From positions 1 to 23,034 of the forward strand of contig DYNO01000030.1 of assembly GCA_020721025.1 (NCBI GenBank): a DNA stretch of 23,034 nt, in the 5' to 3' direction. The DNA is from Thiomargarita sp. Lineage in GTDB: Bacteria > Pseudomonadota > Gammaproteobacteria > Beggiatoales > Beggiatoaceae. Both the position numbers and the translations under genes were made by a program. The notes under the pieces are model-generated. The model did not search any database, was not told where the DNA came from, and saw only the letters and a list, made by a program, of their open reading frames with translations. Numbering within the stretch: the first letter of the stretch is position 1; each line of letters opens with the position of its first letter. Shown here one piece after another: positions 1 through 9,242 of the stretch.

Positions 1-124
1 TTTCTTTTTTGCCAAAATGTTCACGCAGTTGATTGTAACAATGTCTTACCGTGCCGCAACACTTATTCAGATATTCCTTTTGTGCTTCATTGGGTTGAAG
101 TTCGATTTTATGTGCCAATAACAT
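1..124 (-). CDS. tnpB: TnpB-family (IS200/IS605 OrfB) protein, N-terminal fragment
   Basis: Only the first 41 codons are in the window; the frame is open to the left edge. The translation begins MLLAHKIELQPNEAQKEYL and continues with CCGTVRHCYNQLREHFGKK. This is the classic N-terminus of TnpB/OrfB proteins: a short beta strand 'HKIEL.P', then a helix with 'C(G)..R..YN', matching the helix-turn-helix region of the family. TnpB is an RNA-guided nuclease associated with IS200/IS605 elements and dispensable for transposition itself. A GAGGAA Shine-Dalgarno lies about 11 bases before the ATG. Whether the catalytic RuvC part is intact, and whether a tnpA accompanies it, cannot be seen; no tnpA lies upstream within the window. 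Family call is fairly firm from the motif, but the fragment is short. Confidence 0.8.
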   Translation of the reverse strand, partial: MLLAHKIELQPNEAQKEYLNKCCGTVRHCYNQLREHFGKKE

Positions 125-146
125 CGCTTAACTTCCTCAGTTGCGT

Positions 147-178
147 CACATTTCAGTTGTGGTGAGGATTCTAATGTG
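147..178. repeat. possible end hairpin of the IS200/IS605-type element
   Basis: CACATT at 147-152 pairs with AATGTG at 173-178, separated by 20 bases, just upstream of the tnpB start. IS200/IS605 elements end in imperfect subterminal hairpins rather than terminal inverted repeats, so this could belong to the element's end. The stem is short and could be chance. Confidence 0.25.
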
Positions 179-264
179 GTATGCTTTACCTGTCAATACT
201 TTTTGGGTTATAGACCTGTTTTGCTTGGTATTAAAGATTTCAAATAGGTTCTATATCTACCAAT

Positions 265-3200
265 TTAATCGCCAAAAGAACCAGAAACAACGTAATCCAT
301 ACTTCCATTCCCCCCCGTCGATTGCTGCACAATGGGAGAACTGACGGATATCACAATATTCACCGGTTGAGCCGTAACTCCACGATTGGACAAGGTAAAG
401 GTAAACTGGCTATTAAAACCATCGTCTATTTTCCCAGCAAGCGTTCCGCCCAAGGGAGTCAGGGTGTCAATTTGCTTGCCGTCCTTGTCGAAAACTTTTG
501 TGTCCACATCAGTCGTCACCTTGAAAGTCGTTCCAGCAACGAGCGCATTACCGTAGAGGTCTTTTAACATGACCGTAAATGTTTGACTTTGACCGGCGGT
601 GAGATGAAATGTTTCAGGAGTCACCTCAATCGTTCCCGTGCGACCAGAAAACAAAATCTTCATGCTCGTCCAAATCGTCGTGTTGGCATCAAATTGACCA
701 TTCACGGCATCGAATTGACCATTTTTATCGACATCCACATACAATTCGCCCGTGTCAAACTGATGATTATCATTGGCATCAAGATACGGTTCGCTTAAAT
801 CGTCAAACGGTTCATTTTTATCATACTGTCCATTCCCGTTGCTGTCGATAAAACTTTCACTTCCCGTTGTATAAGCCACAATGGTGGTCAGTCCCGGATT
901 GCCACACCCATTGACTTTTAAACTCGCAGGATACGGCACCGCGCAGCCGGTCAAATACGGAGTCATGGGTTCTGCCGATTGCAATACTGCCGTCGCCTGC
1001 CCAAATTCGGTAGTTGTGGTAAATGCCCCGCCACCGATACTTTTACCAATTGTTCCCCCTTCCGTAATAAAACTCACGCCCGTTCCATCGGGTACAATAT
1101 TACCAAATCGGTCGCCCACATACGCAGTAATTTTATCTTGCAGACCAAATTGTACCGCGCCGGCAATGTTTAAAAATTCTGCGGCGAGCGATAAATGGCG
1201 GGCATCTGGCACACTGCCAACAATTGTCACTCGGGCACTGGTATAAATGGGTTGATTATTTTGCGTGGTCACGGAGGCAATGACATCGACATTTCCCGCG
1301 ACCGAACCGCTTTTTAATGCGACACTGACCGAGCCATTGTGCGTGGTATTGCTGGTTGCACTGATGGTTTCGCCTCCGCCTAGCGTGGTTGTTCCTAGCG
1401 AAAACGTGACCGTCGTACCATCTTTGACCGGATTGCCCAAGTTATCCTTGATTAAAAAAGTGATGGTGGAGCTTTGCGTCACGCCACTGCCAATAATTCC
1501 AATTACTTGCGGATCAATTTTGTTCACTTCGATGATACCGGCATCGTTAGAATTCACAATCAAGGTCAAACTTGCCTGCGTACTTCCCGCGCTGGCTTGA
1601 ATTGTGGTAACTCCCGCCTGCGTGGTGGAATGAAAGATTGCCCTAACTTCGCCATTATCATCGGTCAATGCGGTGGGTGTAATGCTGCCAATCCCCGACG
1701 TTTTAAAATTAACCAACGTACCTGATGGGATAGGCTTTCCAGTGGTATCCAATACTTGAGCAATCACTTCCACTTGATCATTTAACGACAGCGTAGTTTG
1801 ATTTGCATTCAACAAGATACGATCAATTTTTGCGGCGGGTGCGGTAAATTTCACTTGAGCGGTGGCAACAGCCAATTCTCCTGCTTGAGCGATAACCGTG
1901 AGGGTTTCTTCAAGATGATCAGTCACTTCAAACGTAATTCGTCCATGAGTATCACTGTCACCAAAATAGCGACTTAATAACCCTTGTCCTGTACTGCTGA
2001 GACGAAAATTCAGTGGAATTCCGGCAATGCCCTGTCCTTTGAAATTTTCGATACTTGCCGTTAAACTGACCGCAGTTTTGCCATCCGCCACGCCATCATC
2101 GACCATGTTCGGAGTAAGACGCATTTTCGCCCCAAAATACAGCGGAATCATCTGCTTGGCAGTATCGGCTTCGACCGTGATCGTGACATCTTCAGCAATC
2201 TGATGAGAAACCGTCGTTTGTACTCTCCCTTGCGCGTCGCTGACACCGCTGGGATTGGAAAATTGAACGTTGCTGGAACTGGTAAATTTCACCGTTTGCC
2301 CTTCAATGGGAGTTCCTTCGCTGTTAGTGACGGTGGCGGTAATCGTGGTTTTACCATTCATTTCCAACACGTTACTATTCACTGTGGCGGTCAATTGCCG
2401 ATCTTTGCCGAATGCTGCTTTAAAATTCACAACTGCATCAGAACTTAACTTTTCTCCCCGTTTTGCAGTCACCTTGACCGTACCGCCGTTATTTTCCAAA
2501 TCTGTCACGGTGATTTCAGCCACTCCTTGCGCGTTGGTCAGCACTTCGCTGGCACTGAGGATTTCGTTATTTTTTTCTGTAAACCCAAATTTAACTTTTT
2601 GATTAGGAATGGAAGATTGTTGCCCATCTTTCAATAATGCCGTTAATTTGGCTTGACGTAGCGTATTGGTAATCTTTGGCAATAGTTCTAAACTGGCACC
2701 GAAATATAACGTGATGGTTTGAGTCGCAAAAGCACTGGTCACGGTTAAAATGACATTTTCAGGTTTATCGTCAGTGACCGTGAAAGTTGCCGCGCCGTTA
2801 TTATCGGAAGTTTTGGGCACATTGTGTAATTTGGCATTGCCAGAAACAGTGACATTAAAGCCTTCATTGGGTAACAAAGTGGTTGTGTTAGCAGTACGGT
2901 AGCTAAAACTTGAGGTAATTTGAGCAGTTTCATTGAGGACAAGCACGGTTTCTGAACTATTTAATTCAATCAGATTAGCACGAGCCAAGTGAGTTAGAAA
3001 AGTGATATTCACTGGCGCAGCTTCCGTTCCCCCCGCACGCACAATGACTTGATAAGTTCCCGGCGTTTGACTGGTGGCATTGACGGTAAAACGTCCGAGA
3101 TTGTCGGTATTGCCGCTAATTTTGTCGAATAAGACTGCATCGGAAGGGCTGAATAAATTGACGATGATACCGGTAACAGGTTGATTATCTTTATCTCGCG

Positions 3201-4011
3201 GCACCACGATGAGGGTGATCGCCGCGCTGCCATCGGCACTTTGACCGTCATTTTCAACCATGACATTGATCGCCTTAATTCGAGAATCCGCAGTTTGTTC
3301 CCCAAAAGACAAATTCGCCAATTCACTGGACACATTGCCCGATTGTGCATACACGATAAACGTTTCTTTTACTTGACTTTTTACTGTCGTCTGAAAAATA
3401 CCTTGTTCATTGGTTGTGCCACTCATCGCAGTAAATAACGCGGTGCTTGAACTACTTACAACATTCACGGGAACATTGGCAATCACAGCATTGTTGGCAT
3501 CACGAGCGATAACGGTCAATGTCACTTCAGATTTACCGTCGGCGGGTTGATTGTTATTGCTGACTAAGAGCATTAATTTTGCTGCATTACTTTGCTCACC
3601 AAACGATAAATTTGCAGATTCACTGCGTAAACTATCAGACTGGGCATATACCGTAAATGTTTCTTTCACTTGAGTTTTTACTGTCGTTTGAAAAATTCCT
3701 TGTTCATTGGTCGCACCACTCATCGTAGTAAACAACGCGGTGCTTGAACTGCTCACCAAATTAATTGCGACATTGGCAAGCGAGGAATTATTGGCATCAC
3801 GAGCGATAACGGTCAACGCGACTTCCGATTTACCGTCGGCGGGTTGATTGTTATTGCTGACCAACAACACTAATTTCGTGGCTTTGGGCGAGGTGGATAA
3901 CGTGGAATCGCCACTGCCGCCACCCAAACAGCCGGAGAGAAATAAAGTGTAAAATAAGAGATTGAAAAATAATAAAAATCGGTAAGCCGTCAACGATGTC
4001 ATAAAGTGCAT
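265..4011 (-). CDS. large Ig-like (Big_1/invasin-type) repeat lipoprotein
   Basis: A 1248-residue predicted outer-surface lipoprotein. The N-terminus has a hydrophobic stretch (about residues 10-27) ending in the lipobox LSGC, with the lipidated Cys at 28, followed by a Gly/Ser linker. The rest is a string of roughly 95-100 residue bacterial Ig-like modules of the group-1 (invasin/intimin) kind, recognised by recurring patterns such as 'ADGKSEVALTVIARDANN', 'TNEQGIFQTTV' and 'N.L.FG'. The first two modules (about 44-142 and 143-241) are near copies. Residues about 1052-1109 form an Asp/Asn/Gly-rich stretch with DSNGNGQYD- and DVDKNGQFD-type loops that resemble calcium-binding EF-hand or dockerin loops. 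Such proteins usually serve adhesion or cell-surface contact; that role is inferred from the family. Met4 is an alternative start; neither ATG has a convincing Shine-Dalgarno. It has no enzymatic domain that I recognise. Confidence 0.85.
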   Translation of the reverse strand: MHFMTSLTAYRFLLFFNLLFYTLFLSGCLGGGSGDSTLSTSPKATKLVLLVSNNNQPADGKSEVALTVIARDANNSSLANVAINLVSSSSTALFTTMSGATNEQGIFQTTVKTQVKETFTVYAQSDSLRSESANLSFGEQSNAAKLMLLVSNNNQPADGKSEVTLTVIARDANNAVIANVPVNVVSSSSTALFTAMSGTTNEQGIFQTTVKSQVKETFIVYAQSGNVSSELANLSFGEQTADSRIKAINVMVENDGQSADGSAAITLIVVPRDKDNQPVTGIIVNLFSPSDAVLFDKISGNTDNLGRFTVNATSQTPGTYQVIVRAGGTEAAPVNITFLTHLARANLIELNSSETVLVLNETAQITSSFSYRTANTTTLLPNEGFNVTVSGNAKLHNVPKTSDNNGAATFTVTDDKPENVILTVTSAFATQTITLYFGASLELLPKITNTLRQAKLTALLKDGQQSSIPNQKVKFGFTEKNNEILSASEVLTNAQGVAEITVTDLENNGGTVKVTAKRGEKLSSDAVVNFKAAFGKDRQLTATVNSNVLEMNGKTTITATVTNSEGTPIEGQTVKFTSSSNVQFSNPSGVSDAQGRVQTTVSHQIAEDVTITVEADTAKQMIPLYFGAKMRLTPNMVDDGVADGKTAVSLTASIENFKGQGIAGIPLNFRLSSTGQGLLSRYFGDSDTHGRITFEVTDHLEETLTVIAQAGELAVATAQVKFTAPAAKIDRILLNANQTTLSLNDQVEVIAQVLDTTGKPIPSGTLVNFKTSGIGSITPTALTDDNGEVRAIFHSTTQAGVTTIQASAGSTQASLTLIVNSNDAGIIEVNKIDPQVIGIIGSGVTQSSTITFLIKDNLGNPVKDGTTVTFSLGTTTLGGGETISATSNTTHNGSVSVALKSGSVAGNVDVIASVTTQNNQPIYTSARVTIVGSVPDARHLSLAAEFLNIAGAVQFGLQDKITAYVGDRFGNIVPDGTGVSFITEGGTIGKSIGGGAFTTTTEFGQATAVLQSAEPMTPYLTGCAVPYPASLKVNGCGNPGLTTIVAYTTGSESFIDSNGNGQYDKNEPFDDLSEPYLDANDNHQFDTGELYVDVDKNGQFDAVNGQFDANTTIWTSMKILFSGRTGTIEVTPETFHLTAGQSQTFTVMLKDLYGNALVAGTTFKVTTDVDTKVFDKDGKQIDTLTPLGGTLAGKIDDGFNSQFTFTLSNRGVTAQPVNIVISVSSPIVQQSTGGNGSMDYVVSGSFGD
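3289..3882 (-). repeat. two tandem 297-bp coding repeats (first two Ig-like modules)
   Basis: Identical or near-identical blocks recur at a spacing of exactly 297 bases (99 codons): for example the GGCGGGTTGATTGTTATTGC block at 3541 and again at 3838. The two encoded modules differ at only a minority of residues, unlike the later, diverged modules of the same protein. This points to recent in-frame duplication of one module. Confidence 0.85.
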
Positions 4012-4164
4012 ACGGGAGAATCCATGTCAAGACCAGCAACGCTGCGTGAGGATAACGATGAAAAACCAAATTGTATCAAAGAATTTTAACCTGCGTCATG
4101 CCTAAGCTATTTTGTTATGCGGGCTAAGGTCACATTTTTGCTGAATTTTCAGAATAAAGCCATT

Positions 4165-5334
4165 TTACGCTATCGGAAACGTAACAATGAATTTTGTACC
4201 CCGACCGGCATCGCTTTCACAGCAAATATTGGCAGACATCGCGTCAACTAACTTCTTAACGATAAACAACCCCAACCCAGTAGAATGCTCGCCCCCGGTA
4301 GGTTTGGCACTTAATCGACTGAATTTATGAAATAATTTTTGCTGCTCGGCAGAAGTAAAACCCACACCTTCATCTTGTACCTCACACGATACATGTTGTT
4401 CGGTTTGATATAAACGCACCTTAACCGACTTGCCTAGGGGAGAATATTTAATCGCGTTGGAAATCAAATTATCAAGCACTTGATAAACCAGCGAAGGGTC
4501 TAAAATCGCAATGTAGGATTTTTCATCATAAATCAGTTTTAAATCAATCTGTTTTGCTTGAGCACGCGCATGATACTCTGCAACCAACTGTTGCACAATT
4601 GGCAATAAATCAATCGCTTGTAATGACAGTTTCACATTACCAGATTCGATTTTATTGACATCCAACAGATTCGTAATTAAATTGAACATTTGTTTTGAAG
4701 CACGTTCAATTTTTGCTGCATATTCAAGCAATTCCTTTTTTGATAATTCAGCAATATCTTCTTGAATCAACTCAGCAATCCCTAAAATACCGGCTAATGG
4801 ATTTTTGAGATCATGGGCAGCAATTCCCAAAAAATCATTCTTTTCTTGGTCAAGTGACAATAAACGTAGATTTTTTTCTCGCAATTCAATCGCCTGCTGT
4901 TGCAACAAATAATTTTGTTCTTCTAACTGCTTATCTTTCAAATACGCCTCTAACGCCCCCGCCACAGTTAAAATTAAATCTTCTTTTTGCCAAGGTTTTG
5001 CGACATAACGATACAAACCCGCATGATTAACCGCATTGACCAACGCCTGCGCGCTGGATTGTCCAGTCAACAAAATATTGAGTGTATTGGGTGCAACTTG
5101 ATGAATTTGTTTGAATAACTCATCACCAGAAATACCCGGCATGATGCAATCTGAAATAACTAATGCAACATCACAGTGATCTGCCTGTAATTCCTCAAAC
5201 ACCTCAAAGGCTTCTTCTGCATTCTCAGCCGTTTCAATGAGATACTGTTGCGCGAACTGATCCTGTAATTGTTCCTTCAAACTATACAGGATAGTCGGTT
5301 CATCATCCACGCACAAAATTGCCATCTGCTTCAT
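4165..5334 (-). CDS. receiver-histidine kinase hybrid (REC-HisKA-HATPase)
   Basis: A 389-residue cytoplasmic two-component protein with no membrane segment. The receiver domain (about 1-125) has the acidic pair D10-D11, phospho-acceptor D62 in 'ISDCIMP', T90 in 'LLTGQ' and K113 in 'AKPW'. A coiled linker (about 128-162) leads to a HisKA domain with H174 in 'GIAAHDLKNPLAG', then an HATPase_c domain with the N box 'DNLISNAIKYS', G1 'DEGVGF' and G2 'GLGLFIVK'. All catalytic motifs are present. With REC at the N-terminus, the kinase is likely switched by phosphorylation from another kinase, the obvious candidate being the sensor kinase two genes upstream. Its start overlaps the end of the preceding receiver gene by 32 bases, suggesting translational coupling; Met4 is an alternative start. 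No DNA-binding output domain is encoded nearby, so the final target is unknown. Confidence 0.92.
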   Translation of the reverse strand: MKQMAILCVDDEPTILYSLKEQLQDQFAQQYLIETAENAEEAFEVFEELQADHCDVALVISDCIMPGISGDELFKQIHQVAPNTLNILLTGQSSAQALVNAVNHAGLYRYVAKPWQKEDLILTVAGALEAYLKDKQLEEQNYLLQQQAIELREKNLRLLSLDQEKNDFLGIAAHDLKNPLAGILGIAELIQEDIAELSKKELLEYAAKIERASKQMFNLITNLLDVNKIESGNVKLSLQAIDLLPIVQQLVAEYHARAQAKQIDLKLIYDEKSYIAILDPSLVYQVLDNLISNAIKYSPLGKSVKVRLYQTEQHVSCEVQDEGVGFTSAEQQKLFHKFSRLSAKPTGGEHSTGLGLFIVKKLVDAMSANICCESDAGRGTKFIVTFPIA

Positions 5335-5740
5335 ACGATATTAAGGCTCGCTCTATTCCTAAACGAATGGTTGTTAATAATTCTTGTGTATCCCAAGGCT
5401 TATGTAAACATCGAAACAAATTAGCGTGTTCCTCCGCCCGTTGAATAGCACTACGATCTGCTTGACCCGTCAATATCACTTTGACTATGTTAGGAAATTT
5501 CTGATGCACCGCGATTAAAAATTCATCGCCCCGGATTCCCGGCATCAACCAATCCGATACAATCACCAATACTACAACTTCTTCCGCGACCAATTCATCA
5601 ATCACTTCCCATGCTTCTTCTGCACTATTTGCCGTCTCACACAGATAATCATCGCGGAAATTGCTCAAAATTTGTTCTCGCAAACAATCCAGTACAATCT
5701 GCTCGTCATCCACGCAAAGTATTGCTTTATCAGGCATCAT
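5303..5740 (-). CDS. single-domain response regulator (REC only)
   Basis: A 145-residue CheY-like receiver with no output domain. Visible residues are the acidic pair D11-D12 in 'LCVDDE', phospho-acceptor D63 in 'IVSDWLMPG', a Thr in 'ILTGQ' and the Lys in 'HKPW'. A short C-terminal helix of about 20 residues follows. The ATG (5738-5740) directly abuts the TAG stop of the sensor kinase with no intervening base, and its 3' end overlaps the next gene by 32 bases, so the three genes are almost certainly one operon. The sequence is clearly paralogous to the receiver domain of the downstream hybrid kinase (shared 'AILCVDDE', 'ETA.(S/N)AEEA' and 'KPW' blocks), which suggests local duplication. A likely role is phosphate shuttle or sink between the two kinases; this is inference. 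Confidence 0.92.
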   Translation of the reverse strand: MMPDKAILCVDDEQIVLDCLREQILSNFRDDYLCETANSAEEAWEVIDELVAEEVVVLVIVSDWLMPGIRGDEFLIAVHQKFPNIVKVILTGQADRSAIQRAEEHANLFRCLHKPWDTQELLTTIRLGIERALISYEADGNFVRG

Positions 5741-8212
5741 CTATTCCTTGTTGACTCCAACTGACACGATGGGTAAAAAAACGGTGAAAGTTGTTTTACC
5801 GCTCCCGCTACGCACTTCAACCCTACCATGATGTTTTTCAATCACTTTTTTCACAATATCCAATCCTAAGCCCGTCCCTTCACCCCGTGGTTTGGTGGTA
5901 AAAAAGGATTCAAAAATTTTGGATTGCAATTCCTCCGGAATACCATGCCCATAATCCGAAACTTTGACGACAACAAAATTATCCTGTTGATTTGTCTCAA
6001 TTTCAAGCATTCCCTTACTACCCATTGCATGAATGGCATTGTGAATCAAATTGCTCCAAACTTGATTCAATTCATCAGGATAACAGGCTACCGGCGGCAA
6101 AGGAGCATAATGTTTAACAATTTCAATATGATGTTTCAACTGAGCCTGGTATAAAATCAATACCGTTTCTATTGTATCCGTGACATCCATGATGATAGCT
6201 TCAGCACGATCTTCAATGCGAACATAATTTTTCAACGCAAAGATAATTTTTCCAGCACGATCAACAGCAAGTTTAATATTTTCGCTATTTTTCTGCTGTC
6301 TGACCAGATGATAGGCAGCTTTCAATAAAAATTCAGTTTCCGGTATTGACAGCAGCGGCAAGAAATCCGAGAGATTTTCATATAACCCAATGTTAATTAA
6401 GCCTGTCGCGACGATTTCCGCAGATTCGATTTGTTGCTGTTTTAACCAAGCGGTTAATTCCTTCTTGAGTTTTCGTTCTTCGCGTGAAGACAATGATTTA
6501 CTTTGCACTCCCACCGTGACCAATCTAAAAAATTGCTGTTGTTGCGGTTCAGACAAGATTTTTAACAATTGTGGCAAAATTTCCAAAGAAGCTCGCAAAC
6601 CGTTTTCAATATTCCCGATAGACGCATTAATCGCACCTAATGGAGTGTTAATTTCATGGGCGATACCCGCGATAAGTTGCCCCAGTGCCGCCATTTTCTC
6701 AGAATTGACTAATTCTTGCTGCGTTAGCTTTAAATTATTCAACGCTTCTGATAATTCCGCTGTCCGTTCAACCACTTTGAGTTCCAACGTTGCATGTGAT
6801 TCTTGCAAATGCGCGAACAAATCTTTTAGATGCAATGCCATCACATTAAAATTTTCCGCCAACTTATCGACCTCGTTAATTTCAGAATCGACCCGTTTTA
6901 CTTCAAGTTCTTCAATGCTATCGCATATTCCTGAAGTTAAGTCAGCTAAGTTACTAATCGGCAACGCTATTTTTTCAGACAATTGGTAACTTTTACGCAC
7001 CAGATACATAAAAAATACCAGATAGAACAGGATCATGGCAGCAATCATGATATAACCAATCGTTTTGGCTTGATGATTCAATTCAAAAACAGGATTAAAA
7101 ATCAAATTCTTATCAACGAGCACCAATAACCGCCAACCCGTTTCCGGAATGATTTCTTGCGATAAGAGAAATTCTTGTCCATTAATCGCAAAATCGCTAA
7201 TTTTAGCATTAGAAGTAAACATCTGCTGAATTTGTGAAACGATACGATAATCTTTATTTTTCAGCAAATTATACTCTTCTGATTTCTCAACTGTCGTCGT
7301 TAGCTGGTCGCCATAAACATGGGCTTTTAATTCTTTTAAATTAAGCAATTCTTCAAGTTTTTTAGGCATCGCCAGAATCATACCTTGCTGATTAACCAAA
7401 AATGCGCTGGCTTGCCAAGGAAGGTCTAGTTTTAGAATGTTACTGACAAATTTGTCAATGGTGATATCAATGCCTGACACGCCTTCTAAAAATTCGCCAT
7501 TGTAAATTGGCACAATGCACGACATCATCCAACCATGCCCGGCGGGATCAAGATAAGCATCTGTCCACACTGTCTTTTTTTCTGGATTATGTTTGGCATC
7601 GGCGAGATAATAGAAGTTAAATTCTTCCATCGTAATGTATTCACCATACTGTTCTACAACATTATTGATGAAGGGATAGAGCCGATTCATGTTGTCATAA
7701 CTGTTAAAATAAGCCGCGACAACGTTGCTATTGTGGCTCACAATACTTTTTAGCAAAGGATCAAATGTTTCAGTGCGTAATGCTTTGTTTTTCATCGCAT
7801 CTGTTTGTGGCGTTTTCGCAGAATAGTATAAACTGCTACCGCCATTATCGTTCTTTTTGTAAAACACCCCGTTTTCCGCCACAGCGAACTCTGGTTGCCC
7901 AAAAGGTAAACTAAAGCTCTCAGGTCGTTGAAAATACGCTTGTTGTTCATCTTGCATAAAGCGCGCGAGGGTCGAAATTTCGTTGAGTTGCAGATTGATT
8001 TTTTGAGCTTCACGCGAGGAGATTTCTTGCGTGTTTTGTCGTGCTTCTTCCAACAACATATTCATGGTCGTTTGTGTCAGGAAGGCACTGATTCCAAAGT
8101 ATAAAATCAGCAACACAATTTCGACAGTAAAAACAGGTGTGAGCGAAGAAGTTAAAAAACTTTTATAAATGATTTCACGAAGAGATTTTTTAACAAAGTT
8201 TTTGTTTTTCAT
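5741..8212 (-). CDS. membrane sensor histidine kinase (dCache-HAMP-HisKA-HATPase)
   Basis: An 823-residue sensor kinase. One transmembrane helix lies at about 27-47. It is followed by a large periplasmic segment (about 48-384) with dCache hallmarks, including 'VWTDAYLDPAGHGWMMS' and 'GVSGIDITID'. A second transmembrane helix lies at about 385-406. Next come a HAMP-like region, a long coiled coil (about 455-505) and a HisKA domain with H519 in 'GIAHEINTPLGAI'. About 180 residues, longer than usual, separate the H box from the N box (N725 in 'NLIHNAIHAM'). The ATPase motifs 'DYGHGIPE' and 'GEGTGLGLDIVKK' are intact. The dCache domain should bind a small extracellular ligand, of unknown identity. 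It is the first gene of a three-gene operon with a lone receiver and a receiver-kinase hybrid. No strong Shine-Dalgarno precedes the ATG. Confidence 0.93.
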   Translation of the reverse strand: MKNKNFVKKSLREIIYKSFLTSSLTPVFTVEIVLLILYFGISAFLTQTTMNMLLEEARQNTQEISSREAQKINLQLNEISTLARFMQDEQQAYFQRPESFSLPFGQPEFAVAENGVFYKKNDNGGSSLYYSAKTPQTDAMKNKALRTETFDPLLKSIVSHNSNVVAAYFNSYDNMNRLYPFINNVVEQYGEYITMEEFNFYYLADAKHNPEKKTVWTDAYLDPAGHGWMMSCIVPIYNGEFLEGVSGIDITIDKFVSNILKLDLPWQASAFLVNQQGMILAMPKKLEELLNLKELKAHVYGDQLTTTVEKSEEYNLLKNKDYRIVSQIQQMFTSNAKISDFAINGQEFLLSQEIIPETGWRLLVLVDKNLIFNPVFELNHQAKTIGYIMIAAMILFYLVFFMYLVRKSYQLSEKIALPISNLADLTSGICDSIEELEVKRVDSEINEVDKLAENFNVMALHLKDLFAHLQESHATLELKVVERTAELSEALNNLKLTQQELVNSEKMAALGQLIAGIAHEINTPLGAINASIGNIENGLRASLEILPQLLKILSEPQQQQFFRLVTVGVQSKSLSSREERKLKKELTAWLKQQQIESAEIVATGLINIGLYENLSDFLPLLSIPETEFLLKAAYHLVRQQKNSENIKLAVDRAGKIIFALKNYVRIEDRAEAIIMDVTDTIETVLILYQAQLKHHIEIVKHYAPLPPVACYPDELNQVWSNLIHNAIHAMGSKGMLEIETNQQDNFVVVKVSDYGHGIPEELQSKIFESFFTTKPRGEGTGLGLDIVKKVIEKHHGRVEVRSGSGKTTFTVFLPIVSVGVNKE

Positions 8213-8333
8213 ATTGTTATCTATGGGATGCCGATAGGTTGTCGTCAGGGTCGTGCGATTTCTAATAACTTAAATTGTAATTCTCGCTTCTGATTGCAAT
8301 TAAAGCGTAATCTATTGATTTTATTGGTGATAG

Positions 8334-9242
8334 TTAATTATTTGGATGAGTCACTTTTAAATTCAGTCGTTGTGGCATATTTTCGGGCATTAACAAACTT
8401 AATCCATTCAAAGAAATCGCCGGATTGGGTTCGAGGGTTATAGTCAGACGGCGCGGGTTTTGAATAAATTTCTGTAACCCATTGATAATGCTTGTATCCA
8501 ACTTGGCACCAGAACGTTGTAGATCGGAATGCACTTTTTGACCCAATTGTTGTTGCAATGTCACATCCGTCATCAGGTTGCGCTGCGCCAATAACGTGAA
8601 AAGACGGGGCAATAGACCATTATCAGTATAATCCATAAAAATATTGTGTAACGGCAACGTCGTCGCGGCAGTGAGCAATTGTTTTAAAGTTGATGCGTCA
8701 TCTAGCGTCGCCTTCAGTTGCCATATTCCAAAATGTTTACTATTGATTAATAAAGTTAAATTGACTGATTGTTGTTTTTTCTCCGCCAAAAGTGTCACAT
8801 CGGCTTGAAACGCCATATAATTCAAACTTCTGAGATCATGGAAAGTGAGATAGTACGCGTCATATTTCGCAAGTTTTAACCACCACGGGGCGGGTAAGGT
8901 GCTGTCAGGAATTGCGATTGTTAGATTTTTAACCGTTAGCTGTAAAAAATTGGGAATTCTGTTTGCGTCATAGAGTTCATACAATGGTGACAAAGCAATT
9001 TCTTCAATTTGTATTTCTGGTAATGTAGTTGGCTGAATTTTCAGCGATTTTATGAGCAAACTTCCGAACAACGATAAATTGACTTGTTCATAGTTAATCA
9101 TTGCTTGTTTGGCAAATTGTTGAGTGAGTCGCGCCACTTGTTGATTCACATAATGATCAAGATAGGCTTTGATTCCGCCTAAACTTGCAGCAGTGATAAG
9201 AATAAATGTAATCGCCAAGGTTTTAATATGCCAGATATTCAT
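8334..9242 (-). CDS. membrane-anchored periplasmic protein of unknown function
   Basis: 302 residues from the ATG at 9242; an in-frame TTG at 9245 is less likely. A single hydrophobic N-terminal segment (about 5-25) would act as an uncleaved anchor or signal sequence, with the rest in the periplasm. The body has many short amphipathic strands ('LSLFGSLLIKSLKI', 'LQLTVKNLTIAIP', 'PRRLTITLEPNPAISLNGL') in a pattern reminiscent of AsmA-like or DUF945/YdgA-type envelope proteins, but I cannot name the family with confidence. No catalytic motif or cysteine pattern stands out. It stands alone: 121 bases separate it from the sensor kinase start and 135 bases from the end of the heptosyltransferase, both on the same strand. 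Possible job in outer-membrane biogenesis is a guess from fold style and neighbour only. Confidence 0.75.
   Translation of the reverse strand: MNIWHIKTLAITFILITAASLGGIKAYLDHYVNQQVARLTQQFAKQAMINYEQVNLSLFGSLLIKSLKIQPTTLPEIQIEEIALSPLYELYDANRIPNFLQLTVKNLTIAIPDSTLPAPWWLKLAKYDAYYLTFHDLRSLNYMAFQADVTLLAEKKQQSVNLTLLINSKHFGIWQLKATLDDASTLKQLLTAATTLPLHNIFMDYTDNGLLPRLFTLLAQRNLMTDVTLQQQLGQKVHSDLQRSGAKLDTSIINGLQKFIQNPRRLTITLEPNPAISLNGLSLLMPENMPQRLNLKVTHPNN

Noticed and set aside
322..3438. Several plus-strand open frames of 64-121 codons opposite the Ig-repeat lipoprotein
   Set aside because: They mirror the repeated coding sequence on the other strand, overlap one another and show no recognisable domains.
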